DNA of 64,000 nucleotides from an uncultured Lachnospiraceae bacterium (GTDB lineage: Bacteria > Bacillota > Clostridia > Lachnospirales > Lachnospiraceae). This document shows, piece by piece, positions 9,026 through 17,009 of this stretch. Positions within the stretch are counted from its first letter, which is position 1. Every line of letters begins with the position of its first letter. The stretch covers positions 1 to 64,000 of the forward strand of contig CAJUJY010000002.1 of the NCBI GenBank assembly GCA_910586555.1. The letters are read 5' to 3'. A model generated the notes under the pieces. The model saw only the letters and a program-made list of their open reading frames with translations, was not told the origin of the DNA and searched no databases. The position numbers were made by a program, and so were the translations under genes.

Positions 9026-9505
9026 CTAAATTTCCCTGTCAACCGCTTGTATATTTATCATAGCAATTATTTGGTTCTGCATATCCTCAACAGTTTCTAT
9101 TCTAATCCTGCCTATATTTTTTCTTGTCATTTCAAAATCTATATCGGGAAACAATCTTTCACAAAAACTATTTGTTTTGGGAGATGCCCCCATTAAAGCT
9201 GTTACAAGTAAATTAGCGTCAAATTGTTTCAACACTTCTTTCAGTTCCTTTTCAGAAATTGTTGAAATCTGCTCAAAATCAGTTATCCGCTGTGGCTGTA
9301 TCTTCGGTTCTAATATATCATTTATTGTGATGTCATATAGTTTAGAAATTTTCAATAAAACTTCTAAGCCGGGAATAGTCGTTCCTGTTTCCCATTTTGA
9401 TACTGCCTGCCTTGATATCCCTAATTCTTTCGCTAAATCATCTTGTGTGTAGTTGTTGCTTTTACGCAAAAACTGTAAGTATTCCGATATAATATTTATA
9501 TTCAT
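9026..9505 (-). CDS. XRE-family regulator fused to a FliG C-terminal-like domain
   Basis: 159 residues from ATG 9505 (AAGGAAGGTGA ribosome site; the frame is open a further 8 codons). Residues ~5-65 are an HTH_3/Cro-type DNA-binding domain (YTQDDLAKELGISRQAVSKWE). Residues ~84-155 resemble the C-terminal domain of the flagellar switch protein FliG: ELKEVLKQFDANLLVTALMG matches the FliG pattern of a 'dsesLLiALKGa' helix, and the following RLFPDIDFEMTRKNIGRIR and TVEDMQNQIIAMI match FliG's 'R.a..l.edl...GpvRl.dVE.aQ..Iv'. No flagellar gene is nearby. The domain may act in dimerisation or ligand sensing. A palindrome over the promoter suggests autoregulation. The gene lies downstream of sdpRI on the same strand in a patch of foreign character. 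Confidence 0.8.
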   Translation of the reverse strand: MNINIISEYLQFLRKSNNYTQDDLAKELGISRQAVSKWETGTTIPGLEVLLKISKLYDITINDILEPKIQPQRITDFEQISTISEKELKEVLKQFDANLLVTALMGASPKTNSFCERLFPDIDFEMTRKNIGRIRIETVEDMQNQIIAMINIQAVDREI

Positions 9506-9519
9506 AAAAATCACCTTCC

Positions 9520-9549
9520 TTATTGCCATTATAAGGTATATGGCAATAA
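9520..9549 (-). promoter_or_regulatory. Inverted-repeat operator/promoter of the XRE gene
   Basis: Perfect 10-bp arms TTATTGCCAT (9520-9529) and ATGGCAATAA (9540-9549) with a 10-bp spacer. A minus-strand TATAAT (-10) at 9528-9533 lies inside it, 15 bases before the ATG. This placement fits self-repression by the XRE protein. Confidence 0.6.
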
Positions 9550-9650
9550 GAATAAAGAATTTACTAAGTGCTAAAAAGCAAATAACAGTTGCGCATTATT
9601 TTACAATTCTTCCGCTTCCCCGGATTTGTAAATTAAAATTTATAATTTAA

Positions 9651-10307
9651 TCAGTTCATTTTAGCAATCCGATATGTTAAGAAAACATCTATAACTATTA
9701 AAATTGCCCATACTCCTAAAACAGCTAATAAGCAGGGAGTGCCTTTCATAACAATACAAATCCCTATTATAATAATTCCCCCAATAATAAAGGAAATCCC
9801 TCCTATATGTTGGCATTTTTTCCATGTTGCTTCATTTTTCATGCTCCAATGTGTCCTCAATCCTATTATAGAGTTCATACGCAACTTAGGCATAAGATTT
9901 CCTGTAACAATCATTAACATACCAATGATGCTAAAAACAAGCTGGCTGATTTCCAAAGAAAGGGATGACAGATTTTCTACTTTGTTAAAGCTTGTGTAAA
10001 GAGAATAGACATTCAAAGTATTAAACAATACCAGCACTAAAATACCCACAATAATTGTAACATTTTTATTGTTTTCCCCATGTTCTTCTTTTTTCGCCGC
10101 CAGCTTTGCCATTCCAAGCAGAAAATATCCCATTAAAATACTTACTACCGGGAACAGCAAAACCTCATATTTACTCCCCCAACGGTCAGCCTGGTTATCA
10201 AACCCATAATGTGCAGGGATTTTTCCAGGAAGGTATGGCAGTACAATCAAAGTAACTGCTAAAGGAAGGAACATTAAAGTAAAATATACTATTTTTCTTA
10301 TTTTCAT
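9651..10307 (-). CDS. SdpI-family membrane protein
   Basis: 218 residues with about six membrane segments. The N-terminus fits DUF1648 (LPGKIPAHYGFDNQADRWGS); the C-terminal half has the SdpI signature (GNLMPKLRMNSIIGLRTHWSMKNEATWKKCQHIGG). In Bacillus subtilis SdpI is the immunity protein against the SdpC killing toxin and sequesters the repressor SdpR at the membrane. Its ATG overlaps the stop of the upstream ArsR-type gene by 4 bp, the same order as sdpRI. No toxin genes (sdpABC) are present, so it may serve as immunity to other strains' toxins or as a signal sensor. Confidence 0.85.
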   Translation of the reverse strand: MKIRKIVYFTLMFLPLAVTLIVLPYLPGKIPAHYGFDNQADRWGSKYEVLLFPVVSILMGYFLLGMAKLAAKKEEHGENNKNVTIIVGILVLVLFNTLNVYSLYTSFNKVENLSSLSLEISQLVFSIIGMLMIVTGNLMPKLRMNSIIGLRTHWSMKNEATWKKCQHIGGISFIIGGIIIIGICIVMKGTPCLLAVLGVWAILIVIDVFLTYRIAKMN

Positions 10308-10573
10308 TCTTTGCCTCCTCTTAACTCGTTAATCCACATAATAGTTTCATCAAGTACAGATAAATTCAGTTCATAATAAATATAATTTTTATATTTTGTT
10401 TCATAAATCAAATCTGCCTTTTTTAATTTCGATAAGTGGTATGACAAGGCTTGCGGCGTCATGTTTAGGGCATTTGCTAAATCGCCAGAATTTATTTTTC
10501 CCTCCTTTAATTTATGCAAAATTCTTCTACGGTTTTCATCTGCCAATGCTGCAAGTATTTCATTTACCGCCAA
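10304..10573 (-). CDS. ArsR/SdpR-family autorepressor
   Basis: 89 residues. It starts at TTG 10573 after AAGGTGG; no in-frame ATG lies near the N-terminus. It has a winged HTH of the ArsR/SdpR kind: ALADENRRRILHKLKEG, GDLANALNMTPQALSYHLSKLKKADLI, and a wing (YKNYIYYEL). No cysteine metal site is seen, as expected for SdpR-like proteins that respond to a membrane partner rather than metal. It is translationally coupled to the SdpI-like gene. Two 24-bp palindromes flank its promoter and are its probable operators. Confidence 0.85.
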   Translation of the reverse strand: MAVNEILAALADENRRRILHKLKEGKINSGDLANALNMTPQALSYHLSKLKKADLIYETKYKNYIYYELNLSVLDETIMWINELRGGKE

Positions 10574-10584
10574 TATACCACCTT

Positions 10585-10664
10585 CTATTTCAATAAATTT
10601 TTAAATAGATTATACGGAATTTGTATGGAATAGTCAAGAACTATTTAAAATTATTTTTAAATAG
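10585..10664 (-). promoter_or_regulatory. sdpRI-type promoter with two operators
   Basis: Minus-strand sigma-A promoter: TTGACT (10632-10637), 17-bp spacer, TATAAT (10609-10614). Two 24-bp palindromes of form CTATTT-n-AAATAG bracket it. One at 10641-10664 (perfect 10-bp arms CTATTTAAAA/TTTTAAATAG, 4-bp spacer) sits just upstream of the -35. The other at 10585-10608 sits directly after the -10. Binding of the ArsR-type repressor to both would shut the promoter. Confidence 0.8.
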
Positions 10665-10762
10665 CCACATATTCTATCTAATTCTCTGGATAATCTTTCT
10701 GTCCTGTTTTGTTCCATAATTAAAAAAAGACTATAACCACTGCTGTCATAGACTTTTAAGGA

Positions 10763-11043
10763 TTAAAGAAGTTCCTTTCTTATTTGTATTTGTCTGCCAT
10801 CTTCCACATTATCAAACATCTGCTGGATAGTTGGAACTTGTAATGGATAGTAAGCCTTGTCAACAAAATTAAGCTAAACGTAATCCCTCACGGTTTCATC
10901 TCTCCATTCGTTTGGGAGTGACACTTTTAACATTCTTGTAAGCTGTTATTTCTGCCCTTTCTCTGACAGTTCAACGGCGTTCCATAAAGTGGTCCGGTCT
11001 GCATATTTTTCAGGCGCATCAGGTGGGGAGTAGATGATTGTCT
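10763..11043 (-). pseudogene. Decayed MobA/MobL relaxase fragment
   Basis: On the minus strand this stretch translates as a piece of the MobA/MobL relaxase family: PPDAPEKYADRTTLWNAVE, then, after an in-frame TAA, QLTRMLKVSLPNEWRDETVRDYV, then a TAG where relatives have Gln, then LNFVDKA. Homology ends abruptly there and ~30 unrelated codons follow to a TAA at 10763. Start, catalytic His motif and C-terminus are all missing. It is evidence that a mobilisable element once occupied this spot. Confidence 0.7.
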
Positions 11044-11180
11044 ATTAAGATAACTACTACCCAAAGATAAACAATATTTAGTTTATATACGCTATCTGCA
11101 AAACTATTTCATAGAAATGCACTTAAAATTTCCTAAGTTCTTAATATAAGTTTTTAGTAAACATAAATTTATTTTTTGGG

Positions 11181-11930
11181 TTAAACTGTGTTAATTTTTT
11201 TATTAAAAATAATAAATGATAAAATAATTATGCACATCAATAAAATCACATTATATTTTACAGGTGCTATAAAACAAGTGTTAAAAATCATATGCGATAA
11301 TGAAACTATTAATATATTTTTATATCTGTAAAAAAGTATTCCTAAAATTAGCGAAATTAAAATTGTCCATATAGCATACATTAGTATCTCTCTAAATTCC
11401 AACGAATTTCTAACTGCCCACATGGGAATATGCCATATTACCCAAATAATTCCAACATATACTAAAGCAATCTTTTTTCCTTTTACAGTAGCTAATTTAT
11501 CCAATAAAAAACCTCTCCATGCCATTTCTTCAAGCAAGGCTGTAACAAATAAATAAGAACAATTAAAGACAACTGCTAAAACGCTTGGATAACTGCTTAT
11601 GAACAAATCTTTTTTGCCCACAAACAAACAGTATATTATTGAAAAACATAATCCAATACTTCCTAATATTATGCAGCTAAATATTGCTTGAAGTTTTATC
11701 TTTTCCACAAATAAAGCCTTAAACCATTTTTTTAAGTATCCATGTTTTAGAATAATGAATATTGATACTAGAAATGGCACAATAATAAACAAGTATTTTG
11801 AACTAAGTAACACTCGGGAAATGTTAATACTCTTTTTTTCTAAAAACATGGGAAGATAACATAAGTAAGAAAGTATAAGAACTAAAGCTGTCCACAATAA
11901 TACTTCTGTATTCAATTTTCTTGTATTCAT
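11181..11930 (-). CDS. CPBP-family intramembrane metalloprotease
   Basis: 249 residues with about seven to eight membrane helices. The CAAX-protease/bacteriocin-processing (Abi) signatures are present: EEMAWRGFLLDKL (motif 1 EExxxR), WVIWHIPMW (motif 2), and HMIFN near the C-terminus (motif 3). Family members are glutamate-dependent membrane proteases, often linked to bacteriocin immunity. AGGAAG precedes the ATG. It has no operon partner: an unannotated 226-bp AT-rich stretch lies after the neighbouring HXXEE gene, and relaxase debris lies downstream. Together with the sdpRI pair it gives the 9-12 kb patch a bacteriocin-immunity flavour, but a physiological link is inference. Confidence 0.85.
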   Translation of the reverse strand: MNTRKLNTEVLLWTALVLILSYLCYLPMFLEKKSINISRVLLSSKYLFIIVPFLVSIFIILKHGYLKKWFKALFVEKIKLQAIFSCIILGSIGLCFSIIYCLFVGKKDLFISSYPSVLAVVFNCSYLFVTALLEEMAWRGFLLDKLATVKGKKIALVYVGIIWVIWHIPMWAVRNSLEFREILMYAIWTILISLILGILFYRYKNILIVSLSHMIFNTCFIAPVKYNVILLMCIIILSFIIFNKKINTV

Positions 11931-12156
11931 TTCATCTTCCTCGTTTCAATCTGTTTTGTTGAATTGTCTGGCAACATTATTTTATCATAAGCACACACTT
12001 AATTTTATTAAATATCCATTAAACTTCTTTTACCTTATTTGTTGCAACCATCATCTACATTGCCCGTTCCCTCTGCTCTGTGCTGTTTTGCAATTAATTT
12101 CCTGTTTTTGCTAGTATCGTATAAATGTTATACAGTGGCTTTTTTACATTATACAA

Positions 12157-12639
12157 TTATTTAATAATCTTTTCAAAAAAGTTATATGTAATTATGCATA
12201 AACCCATAGGAAGCCCGAATAATACTATTCCTGTTATAGTGCCTGCCACCATGCCGGTTAATGTAAAACCTTGCTGATAGAACTTTAAAAGTCCTGCTGC
12301 CGAATTAGCTAAAAACAGTGTTCCTGTTATAAGTCCAGGTGAAACCTTTCTATCCTTAATTGTATAAAAAAAGTGGTCTGCAAAGTTAATAATGCCCCAT
12401 ACCATTATGCCAGCCCCCATAAAAACAAATGTTTTACTGGTTAAAAACAAAAATGCTGCTATTAAAAGAAGCGGGTAATATATAAATATATTATTTGCCA
12501 TCCAGTGCCCATGTGTCATATGGTATGGCAGCCATTTATGTGTATACATCCATTTAGGGAAATCCCCTGCTGCTTCCTCAAAAAGATGGAAGGGCATATA
12601 AATAACAAGATTTAATAGAATAAAGTAAAAAAGGTTCAT
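12157..12639 (-). CDS. HXXEE-domain membrane protein
   Basis: 160 residues with about five membrane segments. Near the N-terminus, HLFEEAAGDFPKW contains the His-x-x-Glu-Glu motif that names the HXXEE family. A second His-rich segment (THKWLPYHMTHGHW) follows. The function of the family is unknown; the conserved His/Glu suggests a metal site or enzymatic role in the membrane. Its ATG shares one base with the stop of the upstream PadR gene and has an AGGAGG site, so the two are co-translated and probably co-regulated. Confidence 0.8.
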   Translation of the reverse strand: MNLFYFILLNLVIYMPFHLFEEAAGDFPKWMYTHKWLPYHMTHGHWMANNIFIYYPLLLIAAFLFLTSKTFVFMGAGIMVWGIINFADHFFYTIKDRKVSPGLITGTLFLANSAAGLLKFYQQGFTLTGMVAGTITGIVLFGLPMGLCIITYNFFEKIIK

Positions 12640-13172
12640 TATTTTTCCTCCTGCCTGTTTAATTTCTGTTCAAAGCCAGCCTCCCATTTTTCCAGGGTTT
12701 CCAGAAGCATAAACTGCTGTTCTAATATAGCCTGGCCATAAAAAGGGATATCTTTATGTTCCTGTATTGATTCTTCAATTTGCTGTTTTGTATTCTGTAT
12801 GCTCTCCTTTATGCCAGACAGACATTCCCTTTCTTCGTTTTTATCTAATAATGCAAGATTTATAATTACTGCATTAAAATCTAAAAATATCCTGGTTTCT
12901 TCTGATGCAAATTTATACATATATTCTTTAAAGGCACATCTTCCTTCCGGGGTTATGGAATATACTGTTTTCTCTGGCATATTGCCATTTTTTATAGTTT
13001 CACTTGAAACATACCCCTTTTTTTCATACTGTATTACTTTTTTATAAACTGTAAATGAACCAATCTTTACCCATCTTTTTAAATTCCTGGCTTCAACCTG
13101 TTTTTGCAAGCTGTAAGCACTTTGCGGTTCTTTACAGAGAGAACCTAAAAGTATTAAATCAATAGCTGACAT
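12639..13172 (-). CDS. PadR-family transcriptional regulator
   Basis: 177 residues. The N-terminal winged helix is PadR type (LILLGSLCKEPQSAYSLQKQVE, GSFTVYKKVIQYEKKGYVS, KTVYSITPEGRCAFKEYM). The C-terminal half is a long coiled-coil-prone helical region (KESIQNTKQQIEESIQEH) of the PadR_C dimerisation type. ATG 13172 follows AAGGAGGC. It lies upstream of the HXXEE gene in one operon, and a palindrome covers its own -10, so ligand-released autorepression is likely. The ligand is unknown. Confidence 0.85.
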   Translation of the reverse strand: MSAIDLILLGSLCKEPQSAYSLQKQVEARNLKRWVKIGSFTVYKKVIQYEKKGYVSSETIKNGNMPEKTVYSITPEGRCAFKEYMYKFASEETRIFLDFNAVIINLALLDKNEERECLSGIKESIQNTKQQIEESIQEHKDIPFYGQAILEQQFMLLETLEKWEAGFEQKLNRQEEK

Positions 13173-13203
13173 AATTGCCTCCTTTATTTTTATTATATAT
13201 TAT

Positions 13204-13249
13204 TGTATTATACATTACTGTATTATACAGTAATATATAAAAATGTCAA
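13204..13249 (-). promoter_or_regulatory. PadR operon promoter and operator
   Basis: Minus-strand promoter TTGACA (13244-13249), 16-bp spacer, TATAAT (13222-13227). The -10 is the centre of a perfect 21-bp palindrome ATTACTGTAT-T-ATACAGTAAT (13214-13234). TGTATTATACA occurs twice, 15 bp apart (13204-13214, 13219-13229). This is a likely PadR site. Confidence 0.75.
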
Positions 13250-13346
13250 CTAGTATTAAAACCTTTATAACAATATTTGTTTTTTTCTATTTTTTTGGTA
13301 TACTATAAATATACTATAGGCATATTAGAAAGTTTTGGAGGTTATC

Positions 13347-14585
13347 ATGGCAAAGATAAAACCATTTGTGGCAGTAAGGCCAGATGAAAAAGTTGCAAGC
13401 AGGGTGGCAGCATTGCCATATGATGTTTATAACAGGCAGGAAGCAAAAGAAGCAGTTAAAGACAACCCCTTGTCATTTTTAAGGATAGACAGGGCTGAAA
13501 CCCAGTTTCCTGACAGTGTAAGTACATATGCACCAGAAGTCTACGCAAAGGCAAAAGAAATTTTTGAAGAAATGGCAGCAAACGGGACTTTTATTACAGA
13601 TAATGACAGGTGTTATTATATTTACCAGCTTATAATGGAAGGCAGGAAGCAGACAGGGATTGTTGCATGTGCAAGTATTGATGATTATATAAATAATGTT
13701 ATCAAGAAGCATGAAAACACACGCGAAGAGAAAGAACAGGACAGGATAAGGCATATAGAAGCACTTAGTGCACAGACAGGGCCTATATTTCTTGCATACC
13801 GTTCACAAAAATGCATTAATAATGTAGTTGCAAAGGTTATGTCAGAGGACAAGCCTGTTTATAATTTTACTTCAGAAGACGGGGTAGGGCATATTGTATG
13901 GAAAATTGCAGACAGGTGTGATATAACTACAATAGAAAATGCATTTGCAGCAATAAGTGATATTTATATAGCAGACGGTCACCACCGTGCTGCTTCTGCC
14001 GTAAAAGCAGGGCTTAAAAAACGTATGGAATGTCCTGGTTATGATGGCACAGAAGAATTTAATTACTTCCTTTCAGTGCTTTTCCCAGATGAAAGCCTTA
14101 TGATTATGGATTATAACCGTTCAGTTAAAGATTTAAACGGGCTTACAGAAGATAGTTTTATGGAAAAAGTCCAGGAGAATTTTAATGTAACAAAACTTAG
14201 TGCCAGAAAACATCCATCAAGAAAAGGCGGAATTGCAATGTGCCTTAATAAAAACTGGTATATGCTTTTAGCAAAAGAGGAATTATTTAAGGGTAAAGAT
14301 GTTGTTTCATCACTTGATGTTTCAATTTTACAAGATTACCTGCTGTTTCCTGTACTTGGGATAAAAGATCCAAGGACAGATCCAAGGATTAGTTTTATTG
14401 GCGGCATAAGGGGGCTTGATGAACTTGAAAAAAGAGCAGGAAATGATATGGCAGTATCTTTTGCAATGTACCCTGTACAAGTAAAAGAACTGTTTGCTGT
14501 GGCAGATGCAGGGCTTTTAATGCCTCCTAAATCCACATGGTTTGAGCCAAAGTTAAGGAGCGGGCTGTTTATACACAGGATTTAG
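13347..14585 (+). CDS. DUF1015 family protein
   Basis: 412 residues from ATG 13347, six bases after GGAGG (the frame is open from a TTG at 13335). It matches the DUF1015 family: KPFVAVRPDEKVASRVAALPYDVY at the N-terminus, the central IADGHHRAASA motif and the C-terminal MPPKSTWFEPKLRSGLFIH. In many Clostridia this family is encoded beside serA/serC; here it stands alone between the PadR locus and glgB. The DGHHR motif is reminiscent of the ParB/sulfiredoxin-type phosphotransfer pocket, but no activity can be assigned from sequence. Confidence 0.85.
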   Translation: MAKIKPFVAVRPDEKVASRVAALPYDVYNRQEAKEAVKDNPLSFLRIDRAETQFPDSVSTYAPEVYAKAKEIFEEMAANGTFITDNDRCYYIYQLIMEGRKQTGIVACASIDDYINNVIKKHENTREEKEQDRIRHIEALSAQTGPIFLAYRSQKCINNVVAKVMSEDKPVYNFTSEDGVGHIVWKIADRCDITTIENAFAAISDIYIADGHHRAASAVKAGLKKRMECPGYDGTEEFNYFLSVLFPDESLMIMDYNRSVKDLNGLTEDSFMEKVQENFNVTKLSARKHPSRKGGIAMCLNKNWYMLLAKEELFKGKDVVSSLDVSILQDYLLFPVLGIKDPRTDPRISFIGGIRGLDELEKRAGNDMAVSFAMYPVQVKELFAVADAGLLMPPKSTWFEPKLRSGLFIHRI

Positions 14586-14681
14586 CATTAACCAGGCATT
14601 GGCTGGCTTAATAATGTTAAATATATAAAAAATGCTGCCAGTGTAGCAAATTAGCGCAAAGGGCGCAGAAAAGAGGGGATT

Positions 14682-16979
14682 ATGGATAAGAAGTTATATG
14701 ATTTAATGGACTGGGAAGCTATCGAAGGGATTGTGTATTCAGAAGAAGACCACCCTGGCCGTATACTTGGGGCAAATAAAGTTAAAGGCGGGATACTGGT
14801 ACACACATTCCTTCCAGATGCTGCTTCTGTACAGCTTAAAATTAAATCAGATGGCAGGTGTTATGATATGGAGGAGGCTGACGAAGCTGGCGTGTTTGCT
14901 GTACTGCTTCCTGGCAAAAAGGCAGAACCTTATACATTTATTGCAAAATATAGCGGTTCTGCCCAGATTGAACTGGAGGATCCATACCTGTATACTGGTA
15001 TTATAGGTGAAAGTGATGCAAAACGTTTTGAAAGCGGCACATATTATGATATATATAACTGCCTTGGTGCACATCCTGTTGCAATAGACGGCTGCCTTGA
15101 TAATGCAGATGTAAGATGGGATGTCACAGAAGATACAGATAAACATAAGAAGAAAAATACTATATATGGCGTGCATTTTGCTGTATGGGCGCCTAATGCA
15201 ATGCGTGTAAGTGTAGTAGGCAGCTTTAATTTCTGGGACGGCAGGCGCCACCAGATGTGCAGGGTTGGGAACTCAGGCCTGTTTTCATTATTTATACCTG
15301 GAATCATGGCAGGCAGCATTTACAAATATGAGGTTAAAAAGGATTACCAGACAGTATTTTTAAAAACAGATCCATATGGTTTTGCATGTGAACAGCGTCC
15401 AGATAATGCAAGTATTGTAACAAATATTAACACATATAAATGGAACGATAAAGACTGGCTTCTTGCACGTAAAGAGAAAGACTATAAAAAAGAACCATTT
15501 TCAATATATGAAGTACATCTTGGTTCATGGCGCAAGAAGAATCATGATGGCAATAATGCACCTAAATGTAACGAGGAATTTCTTAATTACCGTGAAATTG
15601 CACCTCTGCTTGCAGATTATGTTAAAGAGATGGGTTATACACATATTGAAGTAATGCCTGTTATGGAACACCCGCTTGATGAGTCATGGGGATACCAGGT
15701 TACAGGTTATTATGCAGTTACTTCAAGATATGGCACACCTCAGGATTTTATGTATTTTATTGATTATATGCATAAGAAAAATATTGGTGTAATACTTGAC
15801 TGGGTTCCGGCACATTTTCCAAAAGATGCTAACGGGCTTGCAAGGTTTGACGGGACATGCACTTATGAAAATGCTGATCCAAGAAGAGGGGAACACCCTC
15901 ACTGGGGTACACTTATATTTGACTATGGAAGGCCTGAAGTTGACAATTTCCTAGTTGCAAGTGCACTGTTCTGGATTGACAAATACCATGCAGACGGGAT
16001 AAGAATGGATGCAGTAGCTTCAATGCTTTACCTTGACTATGGAAAACAGGATGGTGAGTGGCTGCCTAATATATATGGCAGCAATGAAAATCTTGAGGCA
16101 ATAGAACTTCTTAAAAGGATTAGTGATGTTTTCCATAGCAGGAAAGATGGTGCACTTCTTATTGCAGAAGAATCAACGGCCTGGCCAAAGATTACAGGCA
16201 GTACAGAAGATGGCGGTCTTGGATTTGATTTTAAATGGAATATGGGATGGATGAATGACTTTACAGGCTATATGCAGACAGACCCGCTTTACAGGAAAGG
16301 AAAGCACGGGACTCTTTTATTCAGTATGGTTTATGCATACAGTGAAAACTTTGTACTTGTATTTTCACATGATGAAGTAGTGCACTTAAAGGCATCAATG
16401 CTTATGAAAATGCCTGGAAGCATGGAGCAGAAATATGCAAACCTGCGTGTGGCATATGGTTTTATGATGGCACACCCTGGTAAAAAACTTATATTTATGG
16501 GACAGGAATTTGCACAGAAAGAAGAATGGAACGAAAAGGCAAGCCTTCCATGGGAAGAAGCAAAAGAGCCGGAACATGATATATTCAGGGAATACACTAA
16601 AGCACTGAACAAGTTTTACTTAAAACACCCTTCACTTTATGAAAACGATTATGATGAAGAGTGTTTTGAATGGATAAGCAGTATGGATGCAGACCACAGC
16701 ATAGTTACATTTACAAGGAAAACAGAAGATGAAAGGGAGATACTTTTGTTCCTGTTTAATTTTACACCTGTTGTATATGAGAACTTCAGGATGGGCGTGC
16801 CATTTGCAGGCAAATATAAAGAAATATTTAATAGTGATGACATTATTTATGGCGGTACAGGACATGTAAACAAACGCCAGAAGGTTTCTAAGAAAGTATC
16901 ATGGGATGGCAGGGATAATTCCATAGTAGCCGAAGTGCCGCCACTTGGCATGAGTGTATGGAGCTGTATGTCTGTATAA
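14682..16979 (+). CDS. glgB: 1,4-alpha-glucan branching enzyme
   Basis: 765 residues, the usual size for bacterial GlgB. It transfers alpha-1,4 glucan segments to alpha-1,6 branch points in glycogen synthesis. An N-terminal pair of beta domains (the second a CBM48: YGVHFAVWAPNAMRVSVVGSFNFW) precedes the GH13 barrel. Catalytic residues can be placed: nucleophile Asp443 (GIRMDAVAS), acid/base Glu496 (LIAEESTAWP) and Asp564 (FSHDEVVH). A C-terminal all-beta domain ends GMSVW. No other glg genes are adjacent. Cytoplasmic. Confidence 0.95.
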   Translation: MDKKLYDLMDWEAIEGIVYSEEDHPGRILGANKVKGGILVHTFLPDAASVQLKIKSDGRCYDMEEADEAGVFAVLLPGKKAEPYTFIAKYSGSAQIELEDPYLYTGIIGESDAKRFESGTYYDIYNCLGAHPVAIDGCLDNADVRWDVTEDTDKHKKKNTIYGVHFAVWAPNAMRVSVVGSFNFWDGRRHQMCRVGNSGLFSLFIPGIMAGSIYKYEVKKDYQTVFLKTDPYGFACEQRPDNASIVTNINTYKWNDKDWLLARKEKDYKKEPFSIYEVHLGSWRKKNHDGNNAPKCNEEFLNYREIAPLLADYVKEMGYTHIEVMPVMEHPLDESWGYQVTGYYAVTSRYGTPQDFMYFIDYMHKKNIGVILDWVPAHFPKDANGLARFDGTCTYENADPRRGEHPHWGTLIFDYGRPEVDNFLVASALFWIDKYHADGIRMDAVASMLYLDYGKQDGEWLPNIYGSNENLEAIELLKRISDVFHSRKDGALLIAEESTAWPKITGSTEDGGLGFDFKWNMGWMNDFTGYMQTDPLYRKGKHGTLLFSMVYAYSENFVLVFSHDEVVHLKASMLMKMPGSMEQKYANLRVAYGFMMAHPGKKLIFMGQEFAQKEEWNEKASLPWEEAKEPEHDIFREYTKALNKFYLKHPSLYENDYDEECFEWISSMDADHSIVTFTRKTEDEREILLFLFNFTPVVYENFRMGVPFAGKYKEIFNSDDIIYGGTGHVNKRQKVSKKVSWDGRDNSIVAEVPPLGMSVWSCMSV

Positions 16980-17009
16980 CCTGGCATATCCTAAAGAAAG
17001 GCAGGGACT

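Noticed and set aside
9026..9505. Remnant of a flagellar locus, given the FliG-like domain and the distant chemoreceptor
   Set aside because: The domain is fused to an HTH regulator, and no other flagellar or che gene is in the window; the MCP is 38 kb away.
9651..10573. Complete Sdp killing system
   Set aside because: Only repressor and immunity-type genes are present; no sdpA, sdpB or toxin-like gene on either side.
11931..12156. Further decayed coding remnant between the CPBP and HXXEE genes
   Set aside because: Short open stretches on the minus strand show no family resemblance; AT-rich gap with nothing supportable.
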